Shown: positions 36,301 to 43,928 of the stretch, one piece after another
How the letters are laid out: every line of letters starts with the position of its first letter
Position numbering within the stretch: the stretch's first letter is position 1
DNA from: Caulobacter mirabilis
GTDB taxonomy: Bacteria > Pseudomonadota > Alphaproteobacteria > Caulobacterales > Caulobacteraceae
Assembly (NCBI RefSeq): GCF_002749615.1
Contig: NZ_CP024201.1
Coordinates: forward strand, 1,488,001-1,552,000
DNA: 64,000 nucleotides
Direction: 5' to 3'
Program-made: the position numbers and the translations under genes
The notes under the pieces: generated by a model
Told to the model about the DNA's origin: nothing
The model's database searches: none
The model's input: the letters and a program-made list of their open reading frames with translations, nothing else

Positions 36301-36789
36301 TTATTTGGTGATCGTCAGCGGCGGGCCGTCGACCTGCTCCATGACGCCCGAGAGGCCGCAGCCGCCGGGGAGCGTCGTGCCGGGCGGGAAGGTGATGGTT
36401 GCCGGGGGGCCGGCGTTCCAGTCGACAAGCACGTCGCCGAAGCACGGCGCGTAGAACTGGGCCCGTATGTTCCAAAGCCGGAGCCGCGTCGCCGGTTCGC
36501 CGGGAGGCCCGGAGGGGGTGACGACCTCGATGCCCCACGGGGGGTTGGGGAAGGTCCAGTTGACGCAAAAAACGCCCGTTGCGCGCGCGTCGAGGACGAG
36601 CGCTCCGGTCCCGTGGAAGCTCAGGTGCATTGCGACTAAGCAGGGAGGAAGGGAGACGCCGCTCTGTGAGAGCACCATGTCGCCCTCGAACTGAATCGGG
36701 CCGTTGGGCGGCGTGAAACTGTCGGCGGCGGCGAACGAGGGGCTGATCAGCGTCAGCGCCGCTGCAAGCCCAGGCGTGATACGCGTCAT
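36301..36789 (-). CDS. Secreted small protein, tandem family member 4 (PraB-like)
   Basis: A 162-residue protein, signal peptide to ~residue 21 (SFAAADSF). Template features: SFTPPNGPIQFEGDMVLS, PPCLVAMHLSF, VFCVNWTFPNPPWGIEVVTP, PCFGDVLVDWNAGPPATITFPPGTTLPGGCGLSGVMEQVDGPPLTITK. Cys positions and the terminal LTIT(K) motif agree with its neighbours. It is the shortest member. Gaps to members 3 and 5 are 77 and 55 bases, consistent with one transcript. Confidence 0.8.
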   Translation of the reverse strand: MTRITPGLAAALTLISPSFAAADSFTPPNGPIQFEGDMVLSQSGVSLPPCLVAMHLSFHGTGALVLDARATGVFCVNWTFPNPPWGIEVVTPSGPPGEPATRLRLWNIRAQFYAPCFGDVLVDWNAGPPATITFPPGTTLPGGCGLSGVMEQVDGPPLTITK

Positions 36790-36844
36790 GGCTTCTTCTC
36801 CCTGAGCGGGCTGGCGAGGCCCCGGGGCCGGGGCCTCGCGCGCG

Positions 36845-37345
36845 CTAATTGGTGATCGTCAGCGCGGGGCCTGAGGTCTGCTGAAGGACGCCCGCGATGC
36901 CGCAGCCGCCGGGATTGATCGTCGAGCCGGTCGGGAAGGTGATCGTCGCCGCCGGCCCCGCGTCCCAGTTGACGATCAGATCGCCCGGGCCGCAGGCGAA
37001 CGGGAAGTTCGTCTGAACGCCGGCGATCCTCAGCTGGGTGGCCGCGGCGCCGGGAGGAAAGGCGGGGGCGACGACATCGATGTTCCAGGGGAGGTTGTTG
37101 AAGACCAGCGACGAGCACCACCAGCCGCCCGATGAGACGGCGCTGGTGACGTCGGCGTCGCCCGAGCCGTTGTTGGTGATGGTCAGGCTGAAGTCGCAGA
37201 CAAGAGGCGTGCCCGGCACGAAGTCGACGGTTCCCTCGAAGGTCGTGACGGCGCCGGATGGGCTGAAGGTGTCGGCGGAGGCGGCTGAGACGCCGGCGAA
37301 GGACAAGGCGGCGATCAGGGGCAGTGCGGTCAGGGTTCTGGCCAT
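36845..37345 (-). CDS. Secreted small protein, tandem family member 5 (PraB-like)
   Basis: A 166-residue protein from ATG 37345, signal peptide to ~residue 24 (SAASADTF). Template features: TFSPSGAVTTFEGTVDF, LVCDFSLTITNNGSGDAD, WWCSSLVFNNLPWNIDVVAP, FACGPGDLIVNWDAGPAATITFPTGS, GGCGIAGVLQQTSGPALTITN. Close to member 3. Its upstream gap (37346-37518) contains the terminator of member 6, so members 5 to 1 need either read-through or a separate promoter in that 173-base gap. An in-frame longer reading to 37792 crosses the terminator and is rejected. Confidence 0.8.
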   Translation of the reverse strand: MARTLTALPLIAALSFAGVSAASADTFSPSGAVTTFEGTVDFVPGTPLVCDFSLTITNNGSGDADVTSAVSSGGWWCSSLVFNNLPWNIDVVAPAFPPGAAATQLRIAGVQTNFPFACGPGDLIVNWDAGPAATITFPTGSTINPGGCGIAGVLQQTSGPALTITN

Positions 37346-37441
37346 GTCAGACTTCCTTCTTCGGTTCGCGGACGCGATCGCCCGAACGGACGTGCGCCGC
37401 CGAAAGCCGCGGATGACGCGGCGTGGAAAACGATGACGCTG

Positions 37442-37481
37442 AAAAAGAAAAAGGTCCCGGGAGCGCAGCGCCCCCGGGACC
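37442..37481 (-). terminator. Rho-independent terminator after array member 6
   Basis: On the minus strand a nine-base stem GGTCCCGGG/CCCGGGACC (37473-37481 with 37453-37461) with a GC-rich loop is followed by TTTTTCTTTTTC (37452-37442). This is a classic intrinsic terminator just downstream of member 6 and upstream of member 5. Confidence 0.85.
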
Positions 37482-37518
37482 AGTCCACACAGGTGAGGTG
37501 ACCTGTTGAGGGGGAGTC

Positions 37519-38031
37519 TTAGTTCGTGATCGTGATCGCCGAGCCGGCGACTTGGGTCAGCGTGCCGCCGATGGTGCAGCCGCCGGCGATCGGGGTGCCC
37601 GGCGCGAAGGTGATCGTGGCCGGAGCGCCGTCGGACCAGGCCGCCGGAACGTTGCCCGCGCAGGTGCCGCCCAGGACGGTGACCACGCTGGCGCTGTTGA
37701 TCTGAACCGCAGTGGCGGGCACGCCGCCGCCGCCGCCCGGAGCCGTCACAGTCACCGGGTACGGGAAGTTGTTGAAGGCGACCAGGTTGCACATGAAGCC
37801 CGAGGACAGGCTGGCCGTGTCGACTTGGGCGGTGTTGTCGCCGTTGCCGTCGAGCGCGGTGGAGCTGACGTCGGCCTTCATCAGGCAGTTCAGCGAGAAG
37901 TCGCGGAACACGTCGACGTCGCCTTCGAACTTGGCGCCCGTGGTGCTGGGCGGGCTGAAGGTCGCGGCTTGGGCGGAGACGCCGGTCAGAGCGATGGCGC
38001 TGGCCGCCAGCACGTACAGAATCTTTTTCAT
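37519..38031 (-). CDS. Secreted small protein, tandem family member 6, first of array (PraB-like)
   Basis: A 170-residue protein with signal peptide MKKILYVLAASAIALTGVSA and mature start ATFSPPSTTGAKFEGDVD. Template features: NCLMKADV, FMCNLVAFNNFPYPV, GTCAGNVPAAWSDGAPATITFAPGT, GGCTIGGTLTQVAGSAITITN. It has an AGGAGAGG ribosome site, a 200-base AT-rich leader/promoter region and its own strong terminator, so it is probably the most highly expressed copy. Closest to member 2. Role unknown; a secreted matrix or surface protein by analogy to PraB. Confidence 0.82.
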   Translation of the reverse strand: MKKILYVLAASAIALTGVSAQAATFSPPSTTGAKFEGDVDVFRDFSLNCLMKADVSSTALDGNGDNTAQVDTASLSSGFMCNLVAFNNFPYPVTVTAPGGGGGVPATAVQINSASVVTVLGGTCAGNVPAAWSDGAPATITFAPGTPIAGGCTIGGTLTQVAGSAITITN

Positions 38032-38179
38032 TGGAATCCTCTCCTAGGTTTTTTGACCTCGATGCGAACCCGAGGTGTTGAAACTTTCAATGATGTTTAC
38101 AAAAGAGTCCAGTCAAAATTTCGCCCTAAAGGCGAAAATTGCAACTTTTGATGGTTGCTTCTGGGTTGAAGAAAGATAT

Positions 38180-38207
38180 CCGGGCTCGCGAATTCCTGCG
38201 AGCCCGG
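38180..38207 (-). terminator. Terminator of the STN-type TonB receptor gene
   Basis: Perfect ten-base stem CCGGGCTCGC (38180-38189)/GCGAGCCCGG (38198-38207) with an eight-base loop, followed on the minus strand by ATATCTTTCTTC. It lies just downstream of the receptor stop at 38234. Confidence 0.75.
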
Positions 38208-38233
38208 CATCTATGCCTAAAATTACTTAACGA

Positions 38234-41200
38234 CTAGAACCGGCCCATGATGCTGACGCCGATGATCCGAGGATCGAGAGTGAAGACGTTGGCGGTCAGG
38301 CCGGTGTCGTCGGAGTTGGTGAAGAAGTCCGTGATCGGAGCGTCGTCGAAGACGTTCTTCACATAGACCTGGACCACCATGTTGGAATTCGGGTTCTCCA
38401 GCGTGGCGGACAGGTTGGTGTTGTCCCACGCCTCGAGCCGGTCGTATTGGGTGTTGTAGACGCGGGCGTAGCTCTCGCTCTGGCGGTAGTAGTCGCCGCG
38501 GACGGTCAGTCGCCAGTCGTTGATGTTGAAGGTGTACTGGGCCCCCAGATTGAAGGTCCAGTTGGGCGCGTTGGGCAGCTCGTTGCCTTCCAGATTCGCG
38601 TAGAAGCCGCGGCCTCCGTTCGGAGCGTCCTTCAGCGGATTGTAGGTGAAGCCGAACATCTGCCAGAAGCGGAACAGGGAGGGCAGGGCCGGATCGAACG
38701 AGCCGATGCGGGCCGAGCCGGAGCAGAGCGCGGTCAGCGCCTGGGCCGCCAGGGTGTCGTCGAGCCCGCGACCGAGGATCGTGGCCACGTGCCTGGTCGG
38801 CGCGACGCAGTTGGACGGCACCTGGACCCACGGGCGGACCAGGGTCCAGTCCGGGTTGCCCTGGGTGCGGTTCATCACGTCGATCGACTGTGCGCCCTTG
38901 CCCAGTTCGGTGTGCAGGTAGCCGATGTTGGCGTCCAGCCGCAGCTCGGGGGTCGGATGCCAGATGACTTCCAGTTCGGCGCCCATGTTCTTGGCGTCGA
39001 AGTTCTCGTTCAGCGAGATCCGGTCGACGATCTGGGAGACCTGGTAGTCCTTGTAGTCGTAGTAGAAGGCCGTGGCGTTCAACCGCAGCGCGCCGTTCAT
39101 GAAGGTGTTCTTGGTCCCGATCTCGAACGCGTTGAGGTACTCGGGGCGGAACGTCTCGGCCAGCGGCTGGTACTGCACCACGTTCGGATCGATATCCACG
39201 CGTGGCGGGTTGGAGCCGCCGCCCTTGTAGCCGCGGGCGTAGGACGCATAGACCAGCGTGTCGTCGCTGAACGACAGGTCCGGCTTCCAGTCGACCACGA
39301 AGCGGCCGGTGAACTCGTTCCAGCCCTGCTTGATGTCGGGCAGCGCCGGGTAGCCGCGGCTGTACTTGCCGCCCGTCGAAGGGCCGCTGGTTCCACGGTC
39401 GGCGCCCAGCAGCAGCTGGCTGGGATAGGGCGTGCTGACCTTGCTGTCGTCGGTGTAGCGCAGGCCGGCGGTGATCTTCACGTCCGGCGTCACCTCCCAA
39501 TAGGCTTCACCGAAGATCGCCCAGGACTCGATCTGCACCACGTTCTTGCTGCGGAAGTAGTTGTGACCCTCGCCGTTGATGCTGCTCAGCGGATTGGGGT
39601 CGACGTAGACGCATTCCTTAGGCGTCGTGGGCTCGCAGATCACCGGCGTCTTGGGCGGCGCGCCGGAGTTGTAGAGGTACTCCGCCAGGTAGGTGAAGGT
39701 GTTGTTGAAGACGTAGTAGTCGTCCTGCGACTTGAACTTCAGATAGTTGGCGCCGAGGCTGAAGTTGAGCGGGCCTTCGAACGCCGACTGCAGGCGGACT
39801 TCCTGGCTCCACTGCCGGTTCTGCGACTGGCTCAGGTCGACGGCCAGCATCCGGTCCGACGCGCCGAGCTGAGGGTCGGTATAGACGCCGCCCGGGGTCG
39901 GGGGGCGGATCGTCGCCGAATAGCCGTAGGGCAGGTTCGACGCGTTGACCATCGGCTGGCCGGTGTCGCTGAAGATCGGGTTCGACACGAAGCGGTTGTA
40001 GTCCTGCGAGGAGTAGTAGCGGTCCTCGGTGTAGGCGGTCTGCGAGATCAGCTGCAGATTGTCGCTCAGGTCGAAGCTCAGGTTCAGCTGGACCACGTCG
40101 TTCTTCGACCGGAAGATCGGGTCGTAGCTGGTGGCGATCTCACGCAGGTCGCGCGACTGCACCAGGCCCAGATAGGGATCGGTGAGCCGGTTCTTGAACG
40201 CCCTGACGAGCGTGTTCTGGTTCCGCGGACCCGGGGTCGGGTAGCCGAAGGTGATGCCGTCGGCGACGAGGAACTGCGGGAAGGACAGGCCGTTGGGAAC
40301 CCCGTAGGCGGTGTCGTTGAACAGCGTGCCCGGCAGACAGCCCTGGCTCAGGCGAGCGCGAGTCAGCGCCGAGGTGTTGACGCCGCCGACCTTGGCCGGA
40401 CCGTCGTCGCGGGTGCAGAGCTGCTTGCCGGTCCGCGAGCGCTGATCGTCTTCCTCGAAATGTTCCCAGATGACGTTGGCGCTGAACCAGTCGACCGGAT
40501 CCCACTTCGCCGACAGGCGCGTGGACCACAGATCGCGGTTGTTCACGTTCTTCTTGGTGAAGGTGTTGTAGTCGAAGCCGTCACGCTGGGTGAGGGCGCC
40601 GGCCACGCGGATCGCCAGCGTGTCCCCCAGGGGCATGTTGAACATGCCGCTGAGCCGTCCGGTGGAGTAGTTGCCCAGCTCGGCCTTCATCATGGCTTCG
40701 AGGTTGGGTCCCGGCAGCCTGGGGATCATGTTGACCACGCCGGCCGTGGCGTTGCGGCCGTACAGGGTGCCCTGCGGCCCGCGCAGCACTTCCACCCGCT
40801 CGACGTCCAGGAACTCCTGCTCGAACAGCCGGTTCCGGATCAGGGGCGTGTTGTTGAAGCTCACCGCGACGGCCGGGTCGCTGCTCGCGGAGATGGCCTT
40901 GGTCCCGATCCCGCGGATCGAGAAGTTGTACATGCTGAAGTTGGCCTTGGAGAAGCTCACGTTCGGGATCGCGCGGAGCAGTTCGGGTCCGCCTTCGATC
41001 TTCCGCTCGTCCAGGGCCTGGGCCGAGAAGGCCGACACGGCGATCGGCACGTCCTGGATCGACTCCTCCTTCTTCTGGGCGGTGACGATCAGTTCATCAA
41101 CGAGGCTTGGTTCCGCGCCCTCGTTGGCGCTTGCGCTCTGGGGGGCGTCGTCTTCCTTCTTGACGATCAGGAAGGTTTCGCCGCTGCGGCGGTAGGTCAG

Positions 41201-41470
41201 GCCGGTGCCGGCCAGGAGGGCGGTCATCGCCGCCTCGGGACCGGAGGCGTTGCTCACGCCGGCGGAAACCTTCGCCTCGGCCAGGCCCGGTCCGTAGAGT
41301 ACGGGCGCGCCGGTCTTGACGCCGAATTCCTTCAGGGCCGCCGGAAGCGGCTGGGGCCGGATATCGATAATCTGCGGTTTGACCTGAGCCTGCGCCAGGC
41401 CTGCCGAAAAGATCGTCGCGGCAGCAGCGACGCCGACCAGCAGGCCAGCACGGTACTTGTGGGCTCTCAC
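38234..41470 (-). CDS. TonB-dependent receptor with STN signalling domain
   Basis: A 1078-residue outer-membrane receptor/transducer. Signal peptide residues ~1-28 (...GLAQA), then an STN domain (~residues 35-105: RPQPLPAALKEFGVKTGAPVLYG...GLTYRRSGETFLIVKK), a TonB-box-like ELIVTAQKKEESIQDVPIAVSAF, plug (RGPQGTLYGRNATAGVVNMI) and a large barrel ending in ...IGVSIMGRF. The STN domain talks to an anti-sigma factor, matching the FecR and sigma genes just upstream. A GAACATTGTTC palindrome lies 20-odd bases before its ATG. The ligand is unknown; its large size suits a glycan or polymer. Confidence 0.94.
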   Translation of the reverse strand: MRAHKYRAGLLVGVAAAATIFSAGLAQAQVKPQIIDIRPQPLPAALKEFGVKTGAPVLYGPGLAEAKVSAGVSNASGPEAAMTALLAGTGLTYRRSGETFLIVKKEDDAPQSASANEGAEPSLVDELIVTAQKKEESIQDVPIAVSAFSAQALDERKIEGGPELLRAIPNVSFSKANFSMYNFSIRGIGTKAISASSDPAVAVSFNNTPLIRNRLFEQEFLDVERVEVLRGPQGTLYGRNATAGVVNMIPRLPGPNLEAMMKAELGNYSTGRLSGMFNMPLGDTLAIRVAGALTQRDGFDYNTFTKKNVNNRDLWSTRLSAKWDPVDWFSANVIWEHFEEDDQRSRTGKQLCTRDDGPAKVGGVNTSALTRARLSQGCLPGTLFNDTAYGVPNGLSFPQFLVADGITFGYPTPGPRNQNTLVRAFKNRLTDPYLGLVQSRDLREIATSYDPIFRSKNDVVQLNLSFDLSDNLQLISQTAYTEDRYYSSQDYNRFVSNPIFSDTGQPMVNASNLPYGYSATIRPPTPGGVYTDPQLGASDRMLAVDLSQSQNRQWSQEVRLQSAFEGPLNFSLGANYLKFKSQDDYYVFNNTFTYLAEYLYNSGAPPKTPVICEPTTPKECVYVDPNPLSSINGEGHNYFRSKNVVQIESWAIFGEAYWEVTPDVKITAGLRYTDDSKVSTPYPSQLLLGADRGTSGPSTGGKYSRGYPALPDIKQGWNEFTGRFVVDWKPDLSFSDDTLVYASYARGYKGGGSNPPRVDIDPNVVQYQPLAETFRPEYLNAFEIGTKNTFMNGALRLNATAFYYDYKDYQVSQIVDRISLNENFDAKNMGAELEVIWHPTPELRLDANIGYLHTELGKGAQSIDVMNRTQGNPDWTLVRPWVQVPSNCVAPTRHVATILGRGLDDTLAAQALTALCSGSARIGSFDPALPSLFRFWQMFGFTYNPLKDAPNGGRGFYANLEGNELPNAPNWTFNLGAQYTFNINDWRLTVRGDYYRQSESYARVYNTQYDRLEAWDNTNLSATLENPNSNMVVQVYVKNVFDDAPITDFFTNSDDTGLTANVFTLDPRIIGVSIMGRF

Positions 41471-41490
41471 GTTTCACTCCCCCGTTGATG

Positions 41491-41503
41491 CGAACATTGT
41501 TCG
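41491..41503. promoter_or_regulatory. GAACAnTGTTC palindrome upstream of TonB receptor
   Basis: CGAACATTGTTCG, a perfect odd-centred 13-mer 20 bases before the receptor ATG at 41470. The same core occurs at 45470-45484 and 47550-47562, each close before a start codon. Probably bound by the TetR protein encoded at 44773. Confidence 0.65.
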
Positions 41504-41571
41504 TTCGCTTGCGACGGAAGAGGCAGCCCCTCAAAAACACCCCACACACGTTTTGCGGGAAGGTGAAGATA

Positions 41572-42627
41572 TTATGGCGCCGACAGCTCGATGGCGCCGT
41601 CGCCGCGACGCGCCACGCCCGCGTAATCGTAAGCCGCCAAGGCTCTTGCGAAGCCGTCGACGTCTCCAGGCCGGAAGTTGCCGCTGATCAGGGTGCGCCC
41701 GACATCCTCGTCGGTGATGATGATTTTTCGGGGAGAGCGTCGATTCATCTGCTCCGCCACGACGGCGAGCGGCTGCGCCTCGAAGATCAACTGGTCGCGC
41801 GTCCAGCTGGTTTCCTGCGACACGTCGGTGCGGGTGACCCGCCAGCCGTTGATATCGCCCGCCAGTTGCGATCCGGCGACCATCTCGGTCGTCTCGATGG
41901 AGGGGGGCACCAGGCCGTTCGGGCGAGCGCCCAGGCTTGGGGCGGCGGCCACCGGCGTCTGCACGCGCACCCGTCCTTCGACCAGGGTGATGGCGAAGGC
42001 CTGCTTCTCGACGCTGACCTCGAAGGCGGTGCCGAGCGCCGTGACGGTCCGGCCGCCGGCCTGGACCACGAACGGATGGTGCTTGTCCTTGGCGACGCGG
42101 AAATAGGCCCGACCGCTCTCGAGGCGGACCACGCGGCGGCCGCGTTCGGCCAGCGTGCGAAGGCGCGCGCCCTCGTGCAGCATCACTTCGGTGCCGTCGG
42201 CGAGGGTGAGCACCGACCGTTCGCCCTCGCCGGTCTGATAGAGGTGGGGCTGGAGCAGGCCCGCCACGACCGGCGGCGGCGCCTTTGACTGAGTCGAGGG
42301 CCAGGCGACGATCCCGATCGCTCCGACCACCGCCGCGACGACGCAGGCGGCGATCGCCTGGGGCGGGAAGTAGCGCTCCAGCCGGAACGGGCGCTGTTCG
42401 GGCAGCGCATCGCGCATCGCCAGCACCCGGGGGTGCATGCGAACCAGCTCCAGGGCCGTCCAGGTCCGCTCGACCGCGTCGTAGGCCGAGCGGTTCGCCG
42501 GATCATGGTCCAGCCAGGCCTCGAGCGCGGCTTCGTCGCTTTCGGTCAAGGCGCCCGAACGCATCCGCGAGAACCAGTTGGCCGCCAGACCGTCGACGTC
42601 GTCGATGAGAAGGTTTTCCTGGGTCAT
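41572..42627 (-). CDS. FecR-type anti-sigma factor
   Basis: A 351-residue inner-membrane regulator. DUF4880-like N-terminus (AANWFSRMRSGALTESDEAALEAWLDHDPANRSAYD, residues ~14-50), one membrane helix (AIAACVVAAVVGAIGIVAW, ~90-108), a periplasmic FecR domain (LADGTEVMLHEGARLR...RVVRLESGRAYFRV...VTALGTAFEV) and a DUF4974-like end (FEAQPLAVVAEQMNRRS...LISGNFRPGDVDGFARALA). It senses the ligand-loaded receptor and controls the sigma factor. ATG at 42627 overlaps the sigma stop by four bases; the receptor gene follows after 101 bases. Confidence 0.92.
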   Translation of the reverse strand: MTQENLLIDDVDGLAANWFSRMRSGALTESDEAALEAWLDHDPANRSAYDAVERTWTALELVRMHPRVLAMRDALPEQRPFRLERYFPPQAIAACVVAAVVGAIGIVAWPSTQSKAPPPVVAGLLQPHLYQTGEGERSVLTLADGTEVMLHEGARLRTLAERGRRVVRLESGRAYFRVAKDKHHPFVVQAGGRTVTALGTAFEVSVEKQAFAITLVEGRVRVQTPVAAAPSLGARPNGLVPPSIETTEMVAGSQLAGDINGWRVTRTDVSQETSWTRDQLIFEAQPLAVVAEQMNRRSPRKIIITDEDVGRTLISGNFRPGDVDGFARALAAYDYAGVARRGDGAIELSAP

Positions 42628-43172
42628 CGACGCGCCTCCAGGGTGGCGGTCAACTGCTTCAGGGCGCGGGTGATCAGTCGCTCGACGGCGCTGACGGTGA
42701 TGCCCATGCGGCGCGCGACCGAGGCGTAGGTCGCCTCTTCGAAACGGTGCAGGAGGAGAGCCTCTCGAGATCGGGGCGGCAGGCTCTCGAGCGCCAGCAT
42801 CAGGCGGTCGAGGGATTCCTTGCCCATCAGGATACGCTCTGGCGACAGCTCCTCGATCGACGCTTCTGCGGGCGTGAGGGGGCGGCCGAGCGCCGGATAG
42901 TTGTAGCGGCGGTGCGCCAGGACGCTGCGGGCGACCTGGAAGAGATAGCCTCGCGCGTGCTGGATGCCCGCCACGCCGCCGCGGATCTGCAGGGACAGGA
43001 AGACGTCCTGGACCATGTCCTCGGCCTCGGCCGGGCTGGCGCGCTTCTCGAAGTACCGGCGCAGGGCGGGTCCGTAGTCGACAAGCCAAGCCTGCATGGT
43101 CCGGTCCATGTCGGATCCTGGATCATCCATCGGCGGCGTCGTCGGCGAGGCCATGCGGCCGAGCTCCCTCAT
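42624..43172 (-). CDS. ECF sigma factor (FecI-like)
   Basis: Up to 182 residues; the conserved part starts near MDRTMQAW, so ATG 43109 (codon 22) is a likely true start. Region 2 is seen as SPAEAEDMVQDVFLSLQIRGGV, region 4 as LPPRSREALLLHRFEEATYASVARRMGITVSAVERLITRALKQL. It transcribes the TonB receptor set under FecR control. Its gene overlaps fecR (ATGA). The 398-base upstream region carries inverted and direct repeats but no gene. Confidence 0.9.
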   Translation of the reverse strand: MRELGRMASPTTPPMDDPGSDMDRTMQAWLVDYGPALRRYFEKRASPAEAEDMVQDVFLSLQIRGGVAGIQHARGYLFQVARSVLAHRRYNYPALGRPLTPAEASIEELSPERILMGKESLDRLMLALESLPPRSREALLLHRFEEATYASVARRMGITVSAVERLITRALKQLTATLEARR

Positions 43173-43570
43173 TCGTCCCGTCTGGAAGGCCCGGCGTCGC
43201 TACATCCGCGTCCTGGCCCCCGGTCTAGACCGGAAGAGGCGAAAGTCCCGCGGGCCCCCACATTCGGGACGCGTTTTTCTTCAGCTTTTTCGCGAGTATC
43301 CGCTTCCCTGGGGGAAGTAGACCCACGAGCGTTGCTTTCGTCCAGGGGGAATTCCACCGAAATTCCACTTTCGGTTATGCGCCGGCTTCGGACGAAGTGA
43401 CGCGGCGACAAATGTGCCAAAACGGCCTAATCCGAGAGTCTGCGAAGCGTACCTGAGCCCCGGCGGCCTCCGTATCGGCCCCGGGGCTCTTTGCTGTCTG
43501 CCGTGCATCCCCCGTTGAACCTGGCCGCGAACACCGCGAGGGTGCCGCCGCTCGACGCAGGAGACTTCAG
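43173..43570. other. Intergenic region between sigma factor and phhB genes
   Basis: About 400 bases without a convincing gene. It holds the divergent promoters of the sigma factor (minus) and phhB (plus). Visible elements: an inverted repeat CTTCCC-tgg-GGGAAG (43303-43317), a direct repeat AATTCCAC at 43350-43357 and 43361-43368 (11-base period, one helical turn), and a terminator-like hairpin at 43455-43492. Short reading frames here have shadow-type composition. Confidence 0.6.
43455..43492 (+). terminator. Orphan terminator-like hairpin, possible sRNA end
   Basis: Plus-strand stem GAGCCCCGG (43455-43463)/CCGGGGCTC (43481-43489) with an internally pairable loop and a short TTT run. No plus-strand gene ends upstream, so it may terminate a small RNA starting in the preceding AT-richer stretch, or act as a leader attenuator of phhB. 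Confidence 0.4.
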
Positions 43571-43858
43571 ATGACCAGAGAACGGATCGGCGCCGCGGCC
43601 GCGGTGGAGCGCCTGCAGGGCTGGAGCGTGAAGCCCGGCGACCGTGACGCCATCGAGAAGACGTTCGTGTTCGAGGACTTCAACGCGGCGTTCGGCTTCA
43701 TGACCCGGGTCGCCCTGAAGGCCGACAAGCTCGACCACCACCCGGAGTGGTTCAACGTCTACAACCGCGTCGAGGTGCTGCTGGCCACCCACGACGCCGA
43801 CGGCGTCACCGATCTGGACGTCGAGCTGGCGAGTTTCATGGACGCGGCGGCGGCGTAG
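43571..43858 (+). CDS. phhB: 4a-hydroxytetrahydrobiopterin dehydratase
   Basis: A 95-residue pterin-4a-carbinolamine dehydratase (PCD/DCoH). The family motif [38 protein letters not shown] (residues ~52-88) holds the two active-site His and the HPEW signature. It regenerates the pterin cofactor used by phenylalanine hydroxylase, feeding tyrosine to the HppD/HmgA pathway 36-40 kb away; the hydroxylase gene is not in the window. It may also have a molybdopterin-related role. The start is preceded by a GCAGGAGA site. Confidence 0.93.
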   Translation: MTRERIGAAAAVERLQGWSVKPGDRDAIEKTFVFEDFNAAFGFMTRVALKADKLDHHPEWFNVYNRVEVLLATHDADGVTDLDVELASFMDAAAA

Positions 43859-43928
43859 CAAGAAGCGGGTCGCCCCGGCCGGGCCGCCGGTCCATCTGCC
43901 GCTCCCGATCAGACATCAGGAGCGGATC

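Noticed and set aside
38447..41488. 1013-residue plus-strand open frame opposite the STN-type TonB receptor
   Set aside because: No family, Val/Leu/Arg/Asp shadow composition, and the minus-strand receptor is unmistakable.
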